Shown piece after piece: positions 55,405 through 64,000 of a stretch of DNA of 64,000 nucleotides. The notes beneath the pieces were generated by a model, which was given only the letters and a program-made list of their open reading frames with translations, did no database searches and had not been told where the DNA came from. Source of the DNA: Sphingomonas profundi (GTDB lineage Bacteria; Pseudomonadota; Alphaproteobacteria; Sphingomonadales; Sphingomonadaceae); NCBI RefSeq assembly GCF_009739515.1, contig NZ_CP046535.1:2294001-2358000 (forward strand), written 5' to 3'. The first letter of the stretch is position 1; every line of letters starts with the position of its first letter. The translations under genes were made by a program, and so were the position numbers.

Positions 55405-58400
55405 TCACTCCGCCGCCAGCAGCCGCTCCGCTCCGCCCAGATCCACCGATACGAGCCGGCTCACGCCGCGCTCCGCCATCGTCACGCCGAACAGGCGGTG
55501 CATCCGGCTCATCGTCACCGCATTGTGGGTGACGATCAGGTAGCGCGTCTCGGTATCCTGCACCATCCGGTCCAGCAGGTCGCAGAAGCGCTCGATATTC
55601 GCGTCGTCCAGCGGCGCGTCCACCTCGTCCAGCACGCAGATCGGCGCGGGGTTGGTGAGGAAGAGGGCGAAGATCAGCGCCACCGCCGTCAGCGCCTGCT
55701 CGCCGCCGGATAGCAGGGTGAGCGCCGCCAGCTTCTTGCCGGGCGGCTGCGCCATGATCTCCAGCCCCGCCTCCAGCGGATCCTCGGCGTCGATCAGCGC
55801 CAGATGCGCCTCGCCGCCGGCGAACAGGGTGGTGAACAGCCGGCGGAAATGCGCGTCGACCGCTTCGAACGCCGCCAGCAGCCGCGCCCGCCCCTCGCGG
55901 TTCAGGCTGCCGATCGATCCGCGCAGGCGGCGCACGGCCTCGTCCAGCTCGTCGCGATCGGCGATGGATCGGGCGCGCGTCTCCTCCATCTCGGCAAGCT
56001 CGGCCTCGGCGACGAGGTTGACCGGGCCGAGCCGCTCGCGATCGGCCGACAGCTTGTCGTGGCGCGCCGATTCCTCGCTTGGGGCGACGATATCGGCGCT
56101 GGCGAAGCCGATCTTCTCCGGCAGCACGGCGGCGGGGCACTGGAAGCGCTCGCCGGCGATGCGGCCCATCTCGATCCGCCGCGCCTGCTGGTTCTCATGC
56201 CGCGCGGCGGCGCCCGCCCGCGCCTCGCGCGCGGTGCCGAGCGCCTCGGCGGCGTCGGCCAGCCCCGCCTCGGTGGCGCGCGCCCGCGTCTCGGCCGCGC
56301 GCTCGTCCGCGCGGACGGCGGTGGCGGCCTCGCTCAAGCTCCGCTCGCGATCCGCGGCGGTGGCGATGGCGGCGTCGAGCGTTCCCGGCCGCTCCGCCAA
56401 TGTGGCGCGCTCGGCCGCCACGGCAGCGGCGCGCGCGGCCATCTCGGCCACGCGCCGCGCCGCGTCACCGGCGCGCGCGCGCCAGCCCTTCGCCTCGCCG
56501 CGCGCCGCCTCCTGCCGCCGGCGATCGGCCTCGATCGACAGAGCGAGCGCGGTCGCGCGCGCCTGCGCCTGGCCCAGCGTGGCGCGGGCGAGGGCATTCT
56601 CCTGTCGCAGCCGCTCCACGTCGGCGCGCGCGGCGGCGCCGTCCGGCAGCGCCGCCGCGGCCGCCTCGGCCTGCCGGTGCTGCGCCATCGCCTCGGCACG
56701 ATCCGCCTCGGCGCGGCCGGCCCGTTCCGCCACCGCGTCCCGCCGTGCCGCCAGCCGCTCGATCGCCAGCGCCGCCGCCTCCGCTTCGCCGCGCGCCCGG
56801 CGGCCGGCGAGCTCCGCCGCCGTGGCACGCGCGCGCGCCGCGTCGATCGCCGCCCGCGCCTGTGCCACTCGGTCGGCGAGCGTCGCCAGCCGCGCCTCGC
56901 CCTCGGCCATGGCCGCCCGCGCCGGTGGCAGCTGCGCCTCGATCGCCGCCAGCCGGTTGACCCGGATCAGCCGCTCGGCCGCCGCCGCGCCGACATTCTC
57001 GGCGACGAAGCCGTCCCACCGCCGCATCCGCCCGTCGCGCGTCACCAGCCGCTGGCCCGGCGCCAGCACGATCGTCGCGTCCAGCCGCTCCGCCACCATC
57101 ACCTGCGCCAGCCTGCGGGCGAGTTGCGCGGGCGCGGCGACGTGATCGGCCAGCCCCCCGCCCCCCGCCGGCAGCGGCGGATCGCCGGGCAGCGCATCCG
57201 CCCCCCTCCCAGCGGCGCGCGCCGGCCGATCCGATCGCGGCATCGATATCGTCGCCCAGCGCCGCCGCCAGCGCGCGCTCGTAGCCGGGTGCCGCGGTGA
57301 TGCCGCCCAGCGCCCTGCCCGCCACGCCGCCGCCTTCGAGCGCGCGGGCGAGCGCCTTCGCTTCCGCCTCCAGCGCCGCCAGCGCGGCGTGGGCGGCGGC
57401 GCGGGCCGCCTGCGCCGCATCGCGCTCGCCCGATGCGCCGTCGCGCTCGGCCTCCGCCGCGGCGAGGGCCGTCGCCGCCGCCGCACCGTCCCGCCCGGCC
57501 AGCGCCGCCGCCTCGGCCGCGGCCGCGCGCCGCGCCTCATGCGGCGCGGGGTCGCCGATCGTCGCCATCTCGCCCGCGATCCGTGCCTGCTCGGCCCCGG
57601 CGCGATCGAGCCGCTGGCGGGCGGCCGCCAGCGCGGCCTGCGCGACGCGGATCTCCGCCTGCTCGGCCGCCTGCGCGGCCTGCGCGCGGGCGAGCGCCAC
57701 CTCGGCGTCGCGCGTCGCGCTCTCGCCGCTGCGCACCGCCCCGTCGACGTGCGCGCGCTCGCCCTCGCCGGCGGCGATGCGGGTCGCGAGCGTCTTGTCC
57801 TCGTCGGCCAGTCGGGCGAGCGCCGCCGACGCGTCGAGCGCCAAACTGTCCTCGCGCGCCCTGTCCCGCGCCAGCGTGTCTCCCTGCGCGGCCAGCTCGG
57901 CGAGCCGGCGGTCGAGCGCCGCCCGTTCCGCCCGCAGGCCGGCCAGCGCGTGGCCCGCCGCCGTCGCCTGCTCGCGCGCGGCCTCGGCGGCGGCGCGCAG
58001 CCGGGCGAGATCGGCCACCGCCGCCTGCGCGTGCGCCGCCGCCGCGCGCTGCGCCTCGGCCGCCGTCTCGACCAGCGTGGCCGCCGCCCGCGCCTCGCGC
58101 TCCGCCACCTCGGCCGCCGCCGCCGCCTCGCGCCAGCGGGAGAAGATCAGTCGCGCCTCGGCCGTGCGGATCGCAGCGGAGAGGGCGCGATACCGCTCGG
58201 CCGCCCTGGCCTGGCGGCGCAGCGCGGCGGCGCGCGTCTCCATCTCGGCCAGCAGCTCGTCCAGCCGGGTGAGGTTCGCCTCGGTGGCGCGCAGCTTCTG
58301 CTCGGCATCCTTGCGGCGCACGTGCAGCCCGGCGATGCCGGCCGCCTCCTCCAGCATCATCCGCCGCTCGGCCGGCTTGGCGGCGATCACGGCCGCGATC

Positions 58401-58831
58401 CGCCCCTGGCTGACGAGCGCGGGCGAGTGGGCGCCGGTCGCCGCATCGGCGAACAGCAGGCCGACATCCCTGGCCCGCACGTCCCGCCCGTTCAGCCGGT
58501 AGGCGGATCCGGCGCCCCGCTCGATCCGCCGCACCACCTCGATCTCGCGCATCGCCGGGTCGTCGGGGGTGGCGCCGTCGACCAGGATCGTCACCTCGGC
58601 GAAATCGCGCGCGGCGCGGGCGGTGGTGCCGGCGAAGATCACGTCTTCCATGCCGCCGCCGCGCATCGACCGGGCGGAGCTCTCGCCCATCACCCAGCGG
58701 ATCGCCTCCAGCAGGTTCGATTTGCCGCAGCCGTTGGGGCCGACGATGCCGGTCAACCCCGGCTCGATGCGCAGCTCGGCGGGCTCGACGAAGCTCTTGA
58801 AGCCGGAGAGCTTCAGCCGGCGGATGCGCAT
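55405..58831 (-). pseudogene. smc: Chromosome segregation protein SMC, frameshifted
   Basis: SMC is the ATPase ring protein that compacts and segregates chromosomes. The N-terminal part, from ATG 58831 (MRIRRLKLSGFKSFVEPAEL), has Walker A GPNGCGKSN near residue 33 and the first coiled coil. Its frame runs to a G6 run (plus-strand C6 at 57201-57206). The remaining 600 residues are in the next frame and contain the second coiled coil, signature LLSGGEQALT and Walker B ICVLDEVDAPLDD. One base less restores a full 1140-residue SMC. The break is inside the hinge region. A sequencing error is as likely as a true mutation. Confidence 0.88.
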
Positions 58832-58865
58832 CGCGCCGCCTCCGGCCTCCTGCCCCGCTCCGCCG

Positions 58866-59609
58866 TCAGCCGGCGAGTGCCGCATCCAGCTTGGGCTTCA
58901 GCATGTCCCAGCTGGCGACGTCCTTCACCGGCTGGCCGTTGATCACGAAGGCCGGCGTGCCGGTGACGGCATCCTTGTCGACGCCGTTCTTCGTGATCTG
59001 CTCCAGCGGCGTGAAGGCGGCCTTGTCGGTCAGGCAGGCGATCGCCTTGCTCTCCGGCAGGCCGCGCGCGCCGAAGAAGGTGATGAGGCCGGCCGCCTCC
59101 GCCACGGCGCGCGGCTGCTGCTCGGGCGGCACCGCCTGGATCTGGCTCTGCTGCGCCGGCGTCATCGTCTGCAGCTTGGCGATCCAGCTCTGCTGCTCGG
59201 CATAGACCTGCTCGATCAGCTTGAAGAACGGCCCCGGCCCCTGGCAGCGCGCCAGCAGCGATACCGGCACGTCGATGCCGTTCAGCAGGAAGGTGCGGAA
59301 CTCCCAGCTGACGTTGCCGGATCGCACCATCTCGGCCAGCGGGCCGCTCGCCTCCTTCTCGAAGGCGGCGCAGTGCGGGCAGGTGAGCGCGCCATATTCG
59401 ATCAGCTTCACCCGCGCCGCCGGATTGCCCATGCGGAAGCCGCCTTCGGGCGTCGCCGCCACCGTCTCGGTCCAGTCCTGCCCGGCCGGGGCGGGCACGG
59501 CCGGTGCTGCGGCGGTGCCGCCGGCGGGTGCCTGCACGGCCTCGGGCTTGTTGCAGCCGGCGACGGCCAGAGCGAGGGCGGCGACGGTCCAGCGATAATC
59601 GATACGCAT
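58866..59609 (-). CDS. DsbA-like thioredoxin lipoprotein (CPHC)
   Basis: The 247-residue protein has a lipoprotein signal (RWTVAALALAVAGC) and a DsbA-type thioredoxin fold with KLIEYGALTCPHCAAFEKEA near residue 75 and the cis-proline in GTPAFVINGQPV. The CPHC active site is that of DsbA oxidants. The longer insert (about 130-170) fits the DsbA helical domain. It lies 34 bp upstream of smc and follows a second DsbA-like gene on the same strand. Confidence 0.88.
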   Translation of the reverse strand: MRIDYRWTVAALALAVAGCNKPEAVQAPAGGTAAAPAVPAPAGQDWTETVAATPEGGFRMGNPAARVKLIEYGALTCPHCAAFEKEASGPLAEMVRSGNVSWEFRTFLLNGIDVPVSLLARCQGPGPFFKLIEQVYAEQQSWIAKLQTMTPAQQSQIQAVPPEQQPRAVAEAAGLITFFGARGLPESKAIACLTDKAAFTPLEQITKNGVDKDAVTGTPAFVINGQPVKDVASWDMLKPKLDAALAG

Positions 59610-59635
59610 GCGGTTACGGGCTCCTGAGAGGCTGC

Positions 59636-60331
59636 TTAGCGGAGGGCGGCGGCGATCTGCGGCTCCAGCAGTTTCCAGCTGGAGCCGTCCGCCATCTTGT
59701 CGTTGATCAGGAAGGTCGGCGTGCCGGCGATGTGGCGCACGCCCCAGGCCTCGTCGGTCATCGCTCCCAGCGCCTTCTGCTCGGCCGGGTTGCGCAGGCA
59801 GGCGGCGGCCGCCGCCGGCGCGGCGCGGGCGATCGCCGGCAGGTCGGCGGCATCGGCGGTGGCGACCAGCGCCGCCTCGCGCGCGGCGGGCGTGTCGGCG
59901 GGGTCGCCCTCCGGCGCGGCGGCGGCTTTCGGCAGCCAGTCGGCCTGCGCCGCGAACAGCCGCTCCAGCGTGGCGAAATAGCCGCGCGGCCCGGCGCAGC
60001 GCGCCAGCAGCGAGGCGGCGAGATCGGCGCGGTCGCGCACGGCGTGGCGCATCTCCAGGCTCACCAGCCCGCGCCGCAGATAGTTCGCCCGCAGCGCCGG
60101 CCACCCCTCGGCCGAGAAGGCGGCGCAGTGCGAGCAGGTGAGCGAGGCATATTCGACGAGGCGCAGCCGCGCCCGCGGGTTGCCGAGCACATAGCCGCCG
60201 GACGGTGCGCGCGTGACGGTGGCGGACCAGTCGCGCGCCGGCGCGCCACCTGCGGCCCTGTGCGCTGGCGCGGCGCCGGCGGCCGGCGCCAGCAGCGCGA
60301 GCGACAGCATGGCGGCGGCGGCGATCCTCAT
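59636..60331 (-). CDS. DsbA-like periplasmic thioredoxin (CSHC)
   Basis: The 231-residue protein has a signal peptide (AAAAMLSLALLAPAAGAAPA) and a DsbA fold with LVEYASLTCSHCAAFSAEG near residue 65 and cis-proline in AGTPTFLINDKM. The active site CSHC differs from the neighbour's CPHC, which would alter redox potential. Its ATG overlaps the DUF721 gene's stop by 4 nt. The two genes look like an ancient duplication. Confidence 0.88.
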   Translation of the reverse strand: MRIAAAAMLSLALLAPAAGAAPAHRAAGGAPARDWSATVTRAPSGGYVLGNPRARLRLVEYASLTCSHCAAFSAEGWPALRANYLRRGLVSLEMRHAVRDRADLAASLLARCAGPRGYFATLERLFAAQADWLPKAAAAPEGDPADTPAAREAALVATADAADLPAIARAAPAAAAACLRNPAEQKALGAMTDEAWGVRHIAGTPTFLINDKMADGSSWKLLEPQIAAALR

Positions 60332-60870
60332 TCCACGTCCTTCGCTTCGATCATGGGCACGCCGGTGGAGGCGGCGAGCGCCCCCGCCAGCGAGGCGAGA
60401 CAGGCGCGCAGCTCCGGATCGCCGATCGCCCGCAGGCTGTCGCCCAGCTCCACCGGCACCGGCCGCAGCGACGGCGGGGCGCGGCGGGGCGCGGGCGGCG
60501 GCGGCGCGGCGGCGGCCTGGCGGAAGGCGACGCGGGCGACCGCCTGATAGCCGAAGAAGCGGTTCACCCGCTCGACGATCGCCGGGGCGACATGCTGCAT
60601 CATCGGCGCGTGGGCGCCGTCCACCACCAGGGTCAGCACGCCCTCCGCGCGCTTGCCGTGCGGGAAGCGGATCGATTCGGGGGTGGAGACGCCGGCGTAG
60701 CGATCGCCGACGATCTCCGGCCAGCGGCTCACCACAGAGGACTGGACGAAGCCGAAGCGGCGGAAGGAGGCGCGGCCGACATCGGGCACGATCGCGCCCA
60801 CCGCGCGCGCCGCGCCGCCACGCTTCGCTTCCGGTTCCGCGCCGGGCCTGTCCACTTTCCGTTTCGTCAT
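60328..60870 (-). CDS. DUF721 (DciA-like) protein
   Basis: The 180-residue protein has the DUF721 core: VQSSVVSRWPEIVGDRYAGV, PESIRFPHGKRAEGVLTLVV, VAPAIVERVNRFFGYQAVARV. DciA of this family loads the replicative helicase in bacteria lacking DnaC, so a replication role is plausible. The start at 60870 (MTKRKVDRPG) was chosen; the frame continues up to 60930. Divergent from mutY by 26 bp. Confidence 0.82.
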   Translation of the reverse strand: MTKRKVDRPGAEPEAKRGGAARAVGAIVPDVGRASFRRFGFVQSSVVSRWPEIVGDRYAGVSTPESIRFPHGKRAEGVLTLVVDGAHAPMMQHVAPAIVERVNRFFGYQAVARVAFRQAAAAPPPPAPRRAPPSLRPVPVELGDSLRAIGDPELRACLASLAGALAASTGVPMIEAKDVE

Positions 60871-60896
60871 CGGTAGCCCCATGCCATAGCGCGGCC

Positions 60897-61991
60897 ATGT
60901 TCGTCGATGCCGCCGCGGCCCTTCTGTCATGGTATGACGTCCACGCCCGCACGCTGCCGTGGCGGGCGCCCCCCGGCGCGCCCGCTGCCGACCCCTATCG
61001 CGTCTGGCTGTCGGAGGTTATGCTGCAGCAGACCACCGTCGCCGCCGCCCGCGCCTACTTCCTGCGCTTCACCGAACGCTGGCCCACCGTCGAGTCGCTG
61101 GCCGCCGCCGGCGAGGAGGCGGTGATGGCCGCCTGGGCGGGCCTCGGCTATTATGCGCGGGCCCGCAACATGCTGGCGTGCGCGCGCGCAGTGGCGGCGG
61201 CCGGCGGCCGCTTTCCGGATACGGAAGCCGGGCTGATCGCGCTGCCCGGCATCGGCCGCTACACCGCAGCCGCCATCGCCGCGATCGCCTTCGGCCGGCG
61301 CGCGGTGGTGGTGGACGCCAATGTCGAGCGGGTCGTCGCCCGCCTGTTCGCGATCGAGACGCCGCTGCCGGCGGCGCGCGCCGCGATCCACGCCGCCGCA
61401 GATGCGATCACGCCGGATGCGCGCGCCGGCGATTTCGCGCAGGCGATGATGGATCTGGGCGCCACCATCTGCACCCCCCGCGCGCCCGCCTGCGCGATCT
61501 GTCCGCTGCGGGAAGGGTGCGCCGGCGTGCGCACCGGCGCGCCGGAACGGCTGCCGGTGAAGCCGGCGAAGCGCGCCCGGCCGCGCCGCCACGGCACCGC
61601 CTTCTGGCTGGAGCGGGACGGCCACGTCCTCCTCCACCGCCGCCCGGCCAAGGGGCTGCTCGGCGGGATGCGGGCGCTGCCCAGCGGCCCGTGGACGCCC
61701 GCCGACGCCGATATGGCGGACACGGCCGCCGACGGCGGCATGGCCGACGCGCCCGCCGCCGCCGCGTGGCGGGCGGTGGGGCGGGTGGAGCATGTGTTCA
61801 CCCACTTCGCCCTCGATCTCGCCGTCGTCGCCGCCGAGGCGGAGGGGCGCCACGCGGCCGGCGACGCGGGCGAGGGCGAATGGTGGCCGGTCGATCGCAT
61901 CGCCGAGGCCGGCCTGCCCACCCTGTTCGCCAAGGCGGCCACCCTCGCCTGCGCCGCCCGCTCCCGCCCTGCTCCTGGAGACCAGCCTTGA
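60897..61991 (+). CDS. mutY: Adenine DNA glycosylase
   Basis: Removes A opposite 8-oxoguanine. The 364-residue protein has the catalytic Glu region WLSEVMLQQTTVAAA near residue 38, the HhH loop LPGIGRYTAAAIAAIAFG near 120, the catalytic Asp in VDANVERVVARLF, the [4Fe-4S] cysteines in ICTPRAPACAICPLREGC near 205 and a Nudix-like C-terminal domain (GLLGGMRALPSG). Its stop overlaps the start of nudC by 4 nt (TTGA). Confidence 0.94.
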   Translation: MFVDAAAALLSWYDVHARTLPWRAPPGAPAADPYRVWLSEVMLQQTTVAAARAYFLRFTERWPTVESLAAAGEEAVMAAWAGLGYYARARNMLACARAVAAAGGRFPDTEAGLIALPGIGRYTAAAIAAIAFGRRAVVVDANVERVVARLFAIETPLPAARAAIHAAADAITPDARAGDFAQAMMDLGATICTPRAPACAICPLREGCAGVRTGAPERLPVKPAKRARPRRHGTAFWLERDGHVLLHRRPAKGLLGGMRALPSGPWTPADADMADTAADGGMADAPAAAAWRAVGRVEHVFTHFALDLAVVAAEAEGRHAAGDAGEGEWWPVDRIAEAGLPTLFAKAATLACAARSRPAPGDQP

Positions 61992-62860
61992 CCGATCTCA
62001 CCCCCGGCTTCACCGGCTCGCCGCTCGACCGGCTCGATCACGAGCGCGACGATCCGGCGGCGCTGGCCGCCCATATCGCGAACCCGCGCGCCCGGCTGCT
62101 GCTGCTCGACGGGCTCGATCCGATCGTGGGCGCGGACGGCACGCTAGCCTGGGGATCGCTGGCCGATGCGCCGGCGGACGCGGAACTCGCGCTGCTCGGC
62201 CTGATCGAGGGCACGCCGCGCTTCGCCGCATTGACGATGCCGCCGGCCGATCGCGGCGCCTACCCGATCTTCGCCCTGCTCGCCGCGCTGCCGCCGGGCG
62301 AGGCGGCCACCTATGCCGCCGCCCGCAGCCTGATCGGCTGGCATGCGCGCAACCATTTCTGCGCCCGTTGCGGCACCCCCACGGCGGTGATGCGCGCCGG
62401 CTGGGCACGACGCTGCACCGTGTGCGACGAGGAGCATTTCCCGCGCACCGACCCCGTCGTCATCATGCTGGCCGAACATGGCGGGCGGGTGCTGGTGGGC
62501 CGCCAGCCGCGCTTCCCGGCCGGGCGCTACTCGGCGCTCGCCGGCTTCCTGGAGGTGGGCGAATCGCTGGAAGAGGCGGTCGCGCGGGAACTGCACGAGG
62601 AGGCGGGCGTGCGGGCGACGGCCGTGCGCTACGTCGCCAGCCAGCCCTGGCCGTTCCCCTCCTCGCTGATGATCGCCTGCATCGCCGAGGTCGCCTCCGA
62701 CGAGATCGTGCTCGACACCAAGGAGCTGGACCATGCGATGTGGGTCACGCGCGAGGATGTCGCCGCCTCGCTCGCCGGCGATCCCGCCGCGCCGTTCATC
62801 GCGCCGCCGGCCTATGCCATCGCGCATACGCTGTTCGTGGCGTGGCTGGCCGGAAGATAG
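61988..62860 (+). CDS. nudC: NADH pyrophosphatase / RNA deNADding Nudix hydrolase
   Basis: The 290-residue protein has the NudC zinc ribbon (HFCARCGT and CTVCDEEHFP), the Nudix box GFLEVGESLEEAVARELHEE near residue 190 and the NADH-specific SQPWPFPSSLM signature. It cleaves NAD(H) and removes NAD caps from RNA. It starts with TTG at 61988, overlapping the mutY stop, so the two are coupled; both guard nucleotide and DNA integrity. Confidence 0.93.
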   Translation: MTDLTPGFTGSPLDRLDHERDDPAALAAHIANPRARLLLLDGLDPIVGADGTLAWGSLADAPADAELALLGLIEGTPRFAALTMPPADRGAYPIFALLAALPPGEAATYAAARSLIGWHARNHFCARCGTPTAVMRAGWARRCTVCDEEHFPRTDPVVIMLAEHGGRVLVGRQPRFPAGRYSALAGFLEVGESLEEAVARELHEEAGVRATAVRYVASQPWPFPSSLMIACIAEVASDEIVLDTKELDHAMWVTREDVAASLAGDPAAPFIAPPAYAIAHTLFVAWLAGR

Positions 62861-63079
62861 CTCCCCTGCCGGGGGGGGTAGGCGTCCGGGCTGGATCGAC
62901 ATCGAGCTTTCTGCATGTCCGCTCATCCTGAGGAGGGGCTGAGCTGAGGCGAAGACCCGTCTCGAAGGACTTCCCCTGTATTCGAGACGCCATGTCGACA
63001 CGCTCAATGGCCCCTCAGGATCAGCGGTCGGCGTGAAATGCGATTGAGATCGGCTTGATCTGCCCGATGTCGATCCGGC
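62861..63079. other. Intergenic repeat region between nudC and pheA
   Basis: Two 3' ends converge on this 219-bp stretch. It contains CTCATCCTGAGGAGGGGC (62923-62940) and, at 63007 onward, GGCCCCTCAGGATCAG, an imperfect inverted pair about 70 bp apart, plus TCTCGAAGGA and TCGAGAC between them. This looks like another dispersed sphingomonad palindrome family. No gene is seen. Confidence 0.6.
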
Positions 63080-63976
63080 CTAGCCCAGCTTGCGCTCCCG
63101 CGACTGCGGATAGGTGCCCAGGATGCGGACCCACTTGGTGTGGAACGCCAGTTCCTCGATCGCACGGCGCACGGCGGCGTCGTCCGGATGCCCCTCGATA
63201 TCGGCGTAGAACTCGGTCGCGGCAAAGCTGTCGCCGCGCTGGTAGCTTTCCAGCTTCGTCATGTTGATGCCGTTCGTGGCGAAGCCGCCCATCGCCTTGT
63301 AGAGCGCGGCCGGCACGTTCTTCACCGCGAAGATCAGCGTCGTCATCGATCGCGCGGCCGGCGGGCGATCCGGCTGGTCCAGCGCCAGCACGACGAAGCG
63401 GGTCATGTTGTGCGCCTCGTCCTCCAGCCCCTCGGCCAGGATGTGCAGGCCGTACAGCGCGGCTGCGGCGCGCGGCGCGATGGCCGCCGTCTGCGGGTCG
63501 CCGCGCTCCGCCACCAGCGCGGCGGCGCCGGCGGTGTCGGGATAGGGGATCGGGCGCAGCCCGCGCCTGCGCAGCCAGTGGCGGCACTGGCCCAGCGCCT
63601 GCGGATGGCTCGTCACCTCCGCGATCACGGCCGCCGGATCCAGCCCCATCAGCGCGTAGCGGATCGGCAGGAAATGCTCGCCGGTGATCACCAGCCCCGA
63701 TTCCGGCAGCAGGAAGTGCATGTCCGCCACGCGGCCGTGCAGCGAATTCTCGATCGGGATCATCGCGCAGTCGGCCCGCTGCTCGCGCACCGCGTCGATC
63801 GCATCCTCGAAGCTGAAGCAGGGCAGCGCCAGCCCCTGCGGAAACGCTTCCGCCACCGCGATGTGCGAGTTCGCGCCCGGCGCCCCCTGGAAGGCCACGG
63901 CGCGTTCCGGCGCGGCGGCCGCGGCGGCGGTCATCTCCGCGACGAGCGCGCGGGCGGGTGCGGGATAGCTTTCCAT
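63080..63976 (-). CDS. pheA: Prephenate dehydratase
   Basis: Converts prephenate to phenylpyruvate in phenylalanine synthesis. The 298-residue protein is the monofunctional form: FQGAPGANSHIAV near residue 28, PIENSLHGRV near 74, the catalytic HNMTRFVVL near 190 and a C-terminal ACT regulatory domain (IFAVKNVPAALYKAMGGFAT, INMTKLESY). No chorismate mutase part is present. The ACT domain implies feedback by phenylalanine. The start lies 24 bp before the window end. Confidence 0.95.
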   Translation of the reverse strand: MESYPAPARALVAEMTAAAAAAPERAVAFQGAPGANSHIAVAEAFPQGLALPCFSFEDAIDAVREQRADCAMIPIENSLHGRVADMHFLLPESGLVITGEHFLPIRYALMGLDPAAVIAEVTSHPQALGQCRHWLRRRGLRPIPYPDTAGAAALVAERGDPQTAAIAPRAAAALYGLHILAEGLEDEAHNMTRFVVLALDQPDRPPAARSMTTLIFAVKNVPAALYKAMGGFATNGINMTKLESYQRGDSFAATEFYADIEGHPDDAAVRRAIEELAFHTKWVRILGTYPQSRERKLG

Positions 63977-64000
63977 GATGGCGGCGAGCGATTAGGCCGG

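Noticed and set aside
57301-58942. Long plus-strand open frames antisense to smc
   Set aside because: Ala/Arg low complexity from the reverse of a coiled-coil gene; no start signals.

Overview
The window reads as chromosomal DNA of a high-GC alphaproteobacterium, most likely of the order Sphingomonadales. The reasons are the gcrA and ccrM cell-cycle pair, an F-ATPase Fo operon with both b' and b subunits split from F1, the luxI-phyH arrangement, the folP with a long N-terminal extension, and dispersed sphingomonad-type palindromes. Coding density is high and many neighbours overlap by 1 or 4 nt (ATGA, GTGA, TTGA, TGATG). I see no rRNA, tRNA, CRISPR array, insertion sequence or prophage.

Layout. 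1-8 kb: end of a YcaQ-like gene, hemF, a GNAT enzyme, lipB, a Met-rich lipoprotein, a secreted protein, queE-queC, a DUF3617-like protein and hslO. 8-16 kb: argD-argF, an ABC-2 permease with two tiny membrane proteins, gcrA, parE, a secreted depolymerase/esterase and an EAL phosphodiesterase. 16-23 kb: a GcvA-type LysR regulator, metZ-apaG, glutathione peroxidase, recO and uvrC. 22.7-25.4 kb: atpI-atpB-atpE-atpF'-atpF. 25.4-29.2 kb: ydbH-ynbE-ydbL. 29.3-34.5 kb: radC, folP, ccrM, rnhB, a CpdR-like receiver and an N-formylglutamate amidohydrolase. 34.7-42.9 kb: cytochrome b561, SapC, an FAD-linked oxidase, an RhlE-type helicase, a periplasmic repeat protein with a TonB-like C-terminus, and tgt. 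43-48 kb: a signalling island of STAS, metallo-beta-lactamase fold, CHASE2-PP2C phosphatase, OmpA, FecR and an RsbW-like kinase. 48-52.7 kb: a quorum-sensing cluster (marR-phyH-luxI, divergent P450, luxR). 53-64 kb: an orphan sigma-54 activator, a glycine-zipper protein, smc (frameshifted), two DsbA-like thioredoxins, a DUF721 protein, mutY-nudC and pheA.

Three sets of genes deserve attention as systems. (1) GcrA and the CcrM methyltransferase lie 20 kb apart. The ccrM upstream region carries four GANTC sites in 52 bp, two of them between a -35-like hexamer and a weak -10, which suggests methylation feedback. (2) The STAS/MBL/CHASE2-PP2C/FecR/OmpA/RsbW block looks like a partner-switching pathway that senses the envelope. 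(3) The luxI operon encodes an Fe(II)/2-oxoglutarate oxygenase, and a P450 lacking the usual I-helix threonine is divergent from it across two adjacent dyads. Together they could oxidise the signal or a metabolite under quorum control.

Caveats. All assignments are by eye from motifs, lengths and context. smc is interrupted by one extra base in a G6 run, which may be a sequencing error.
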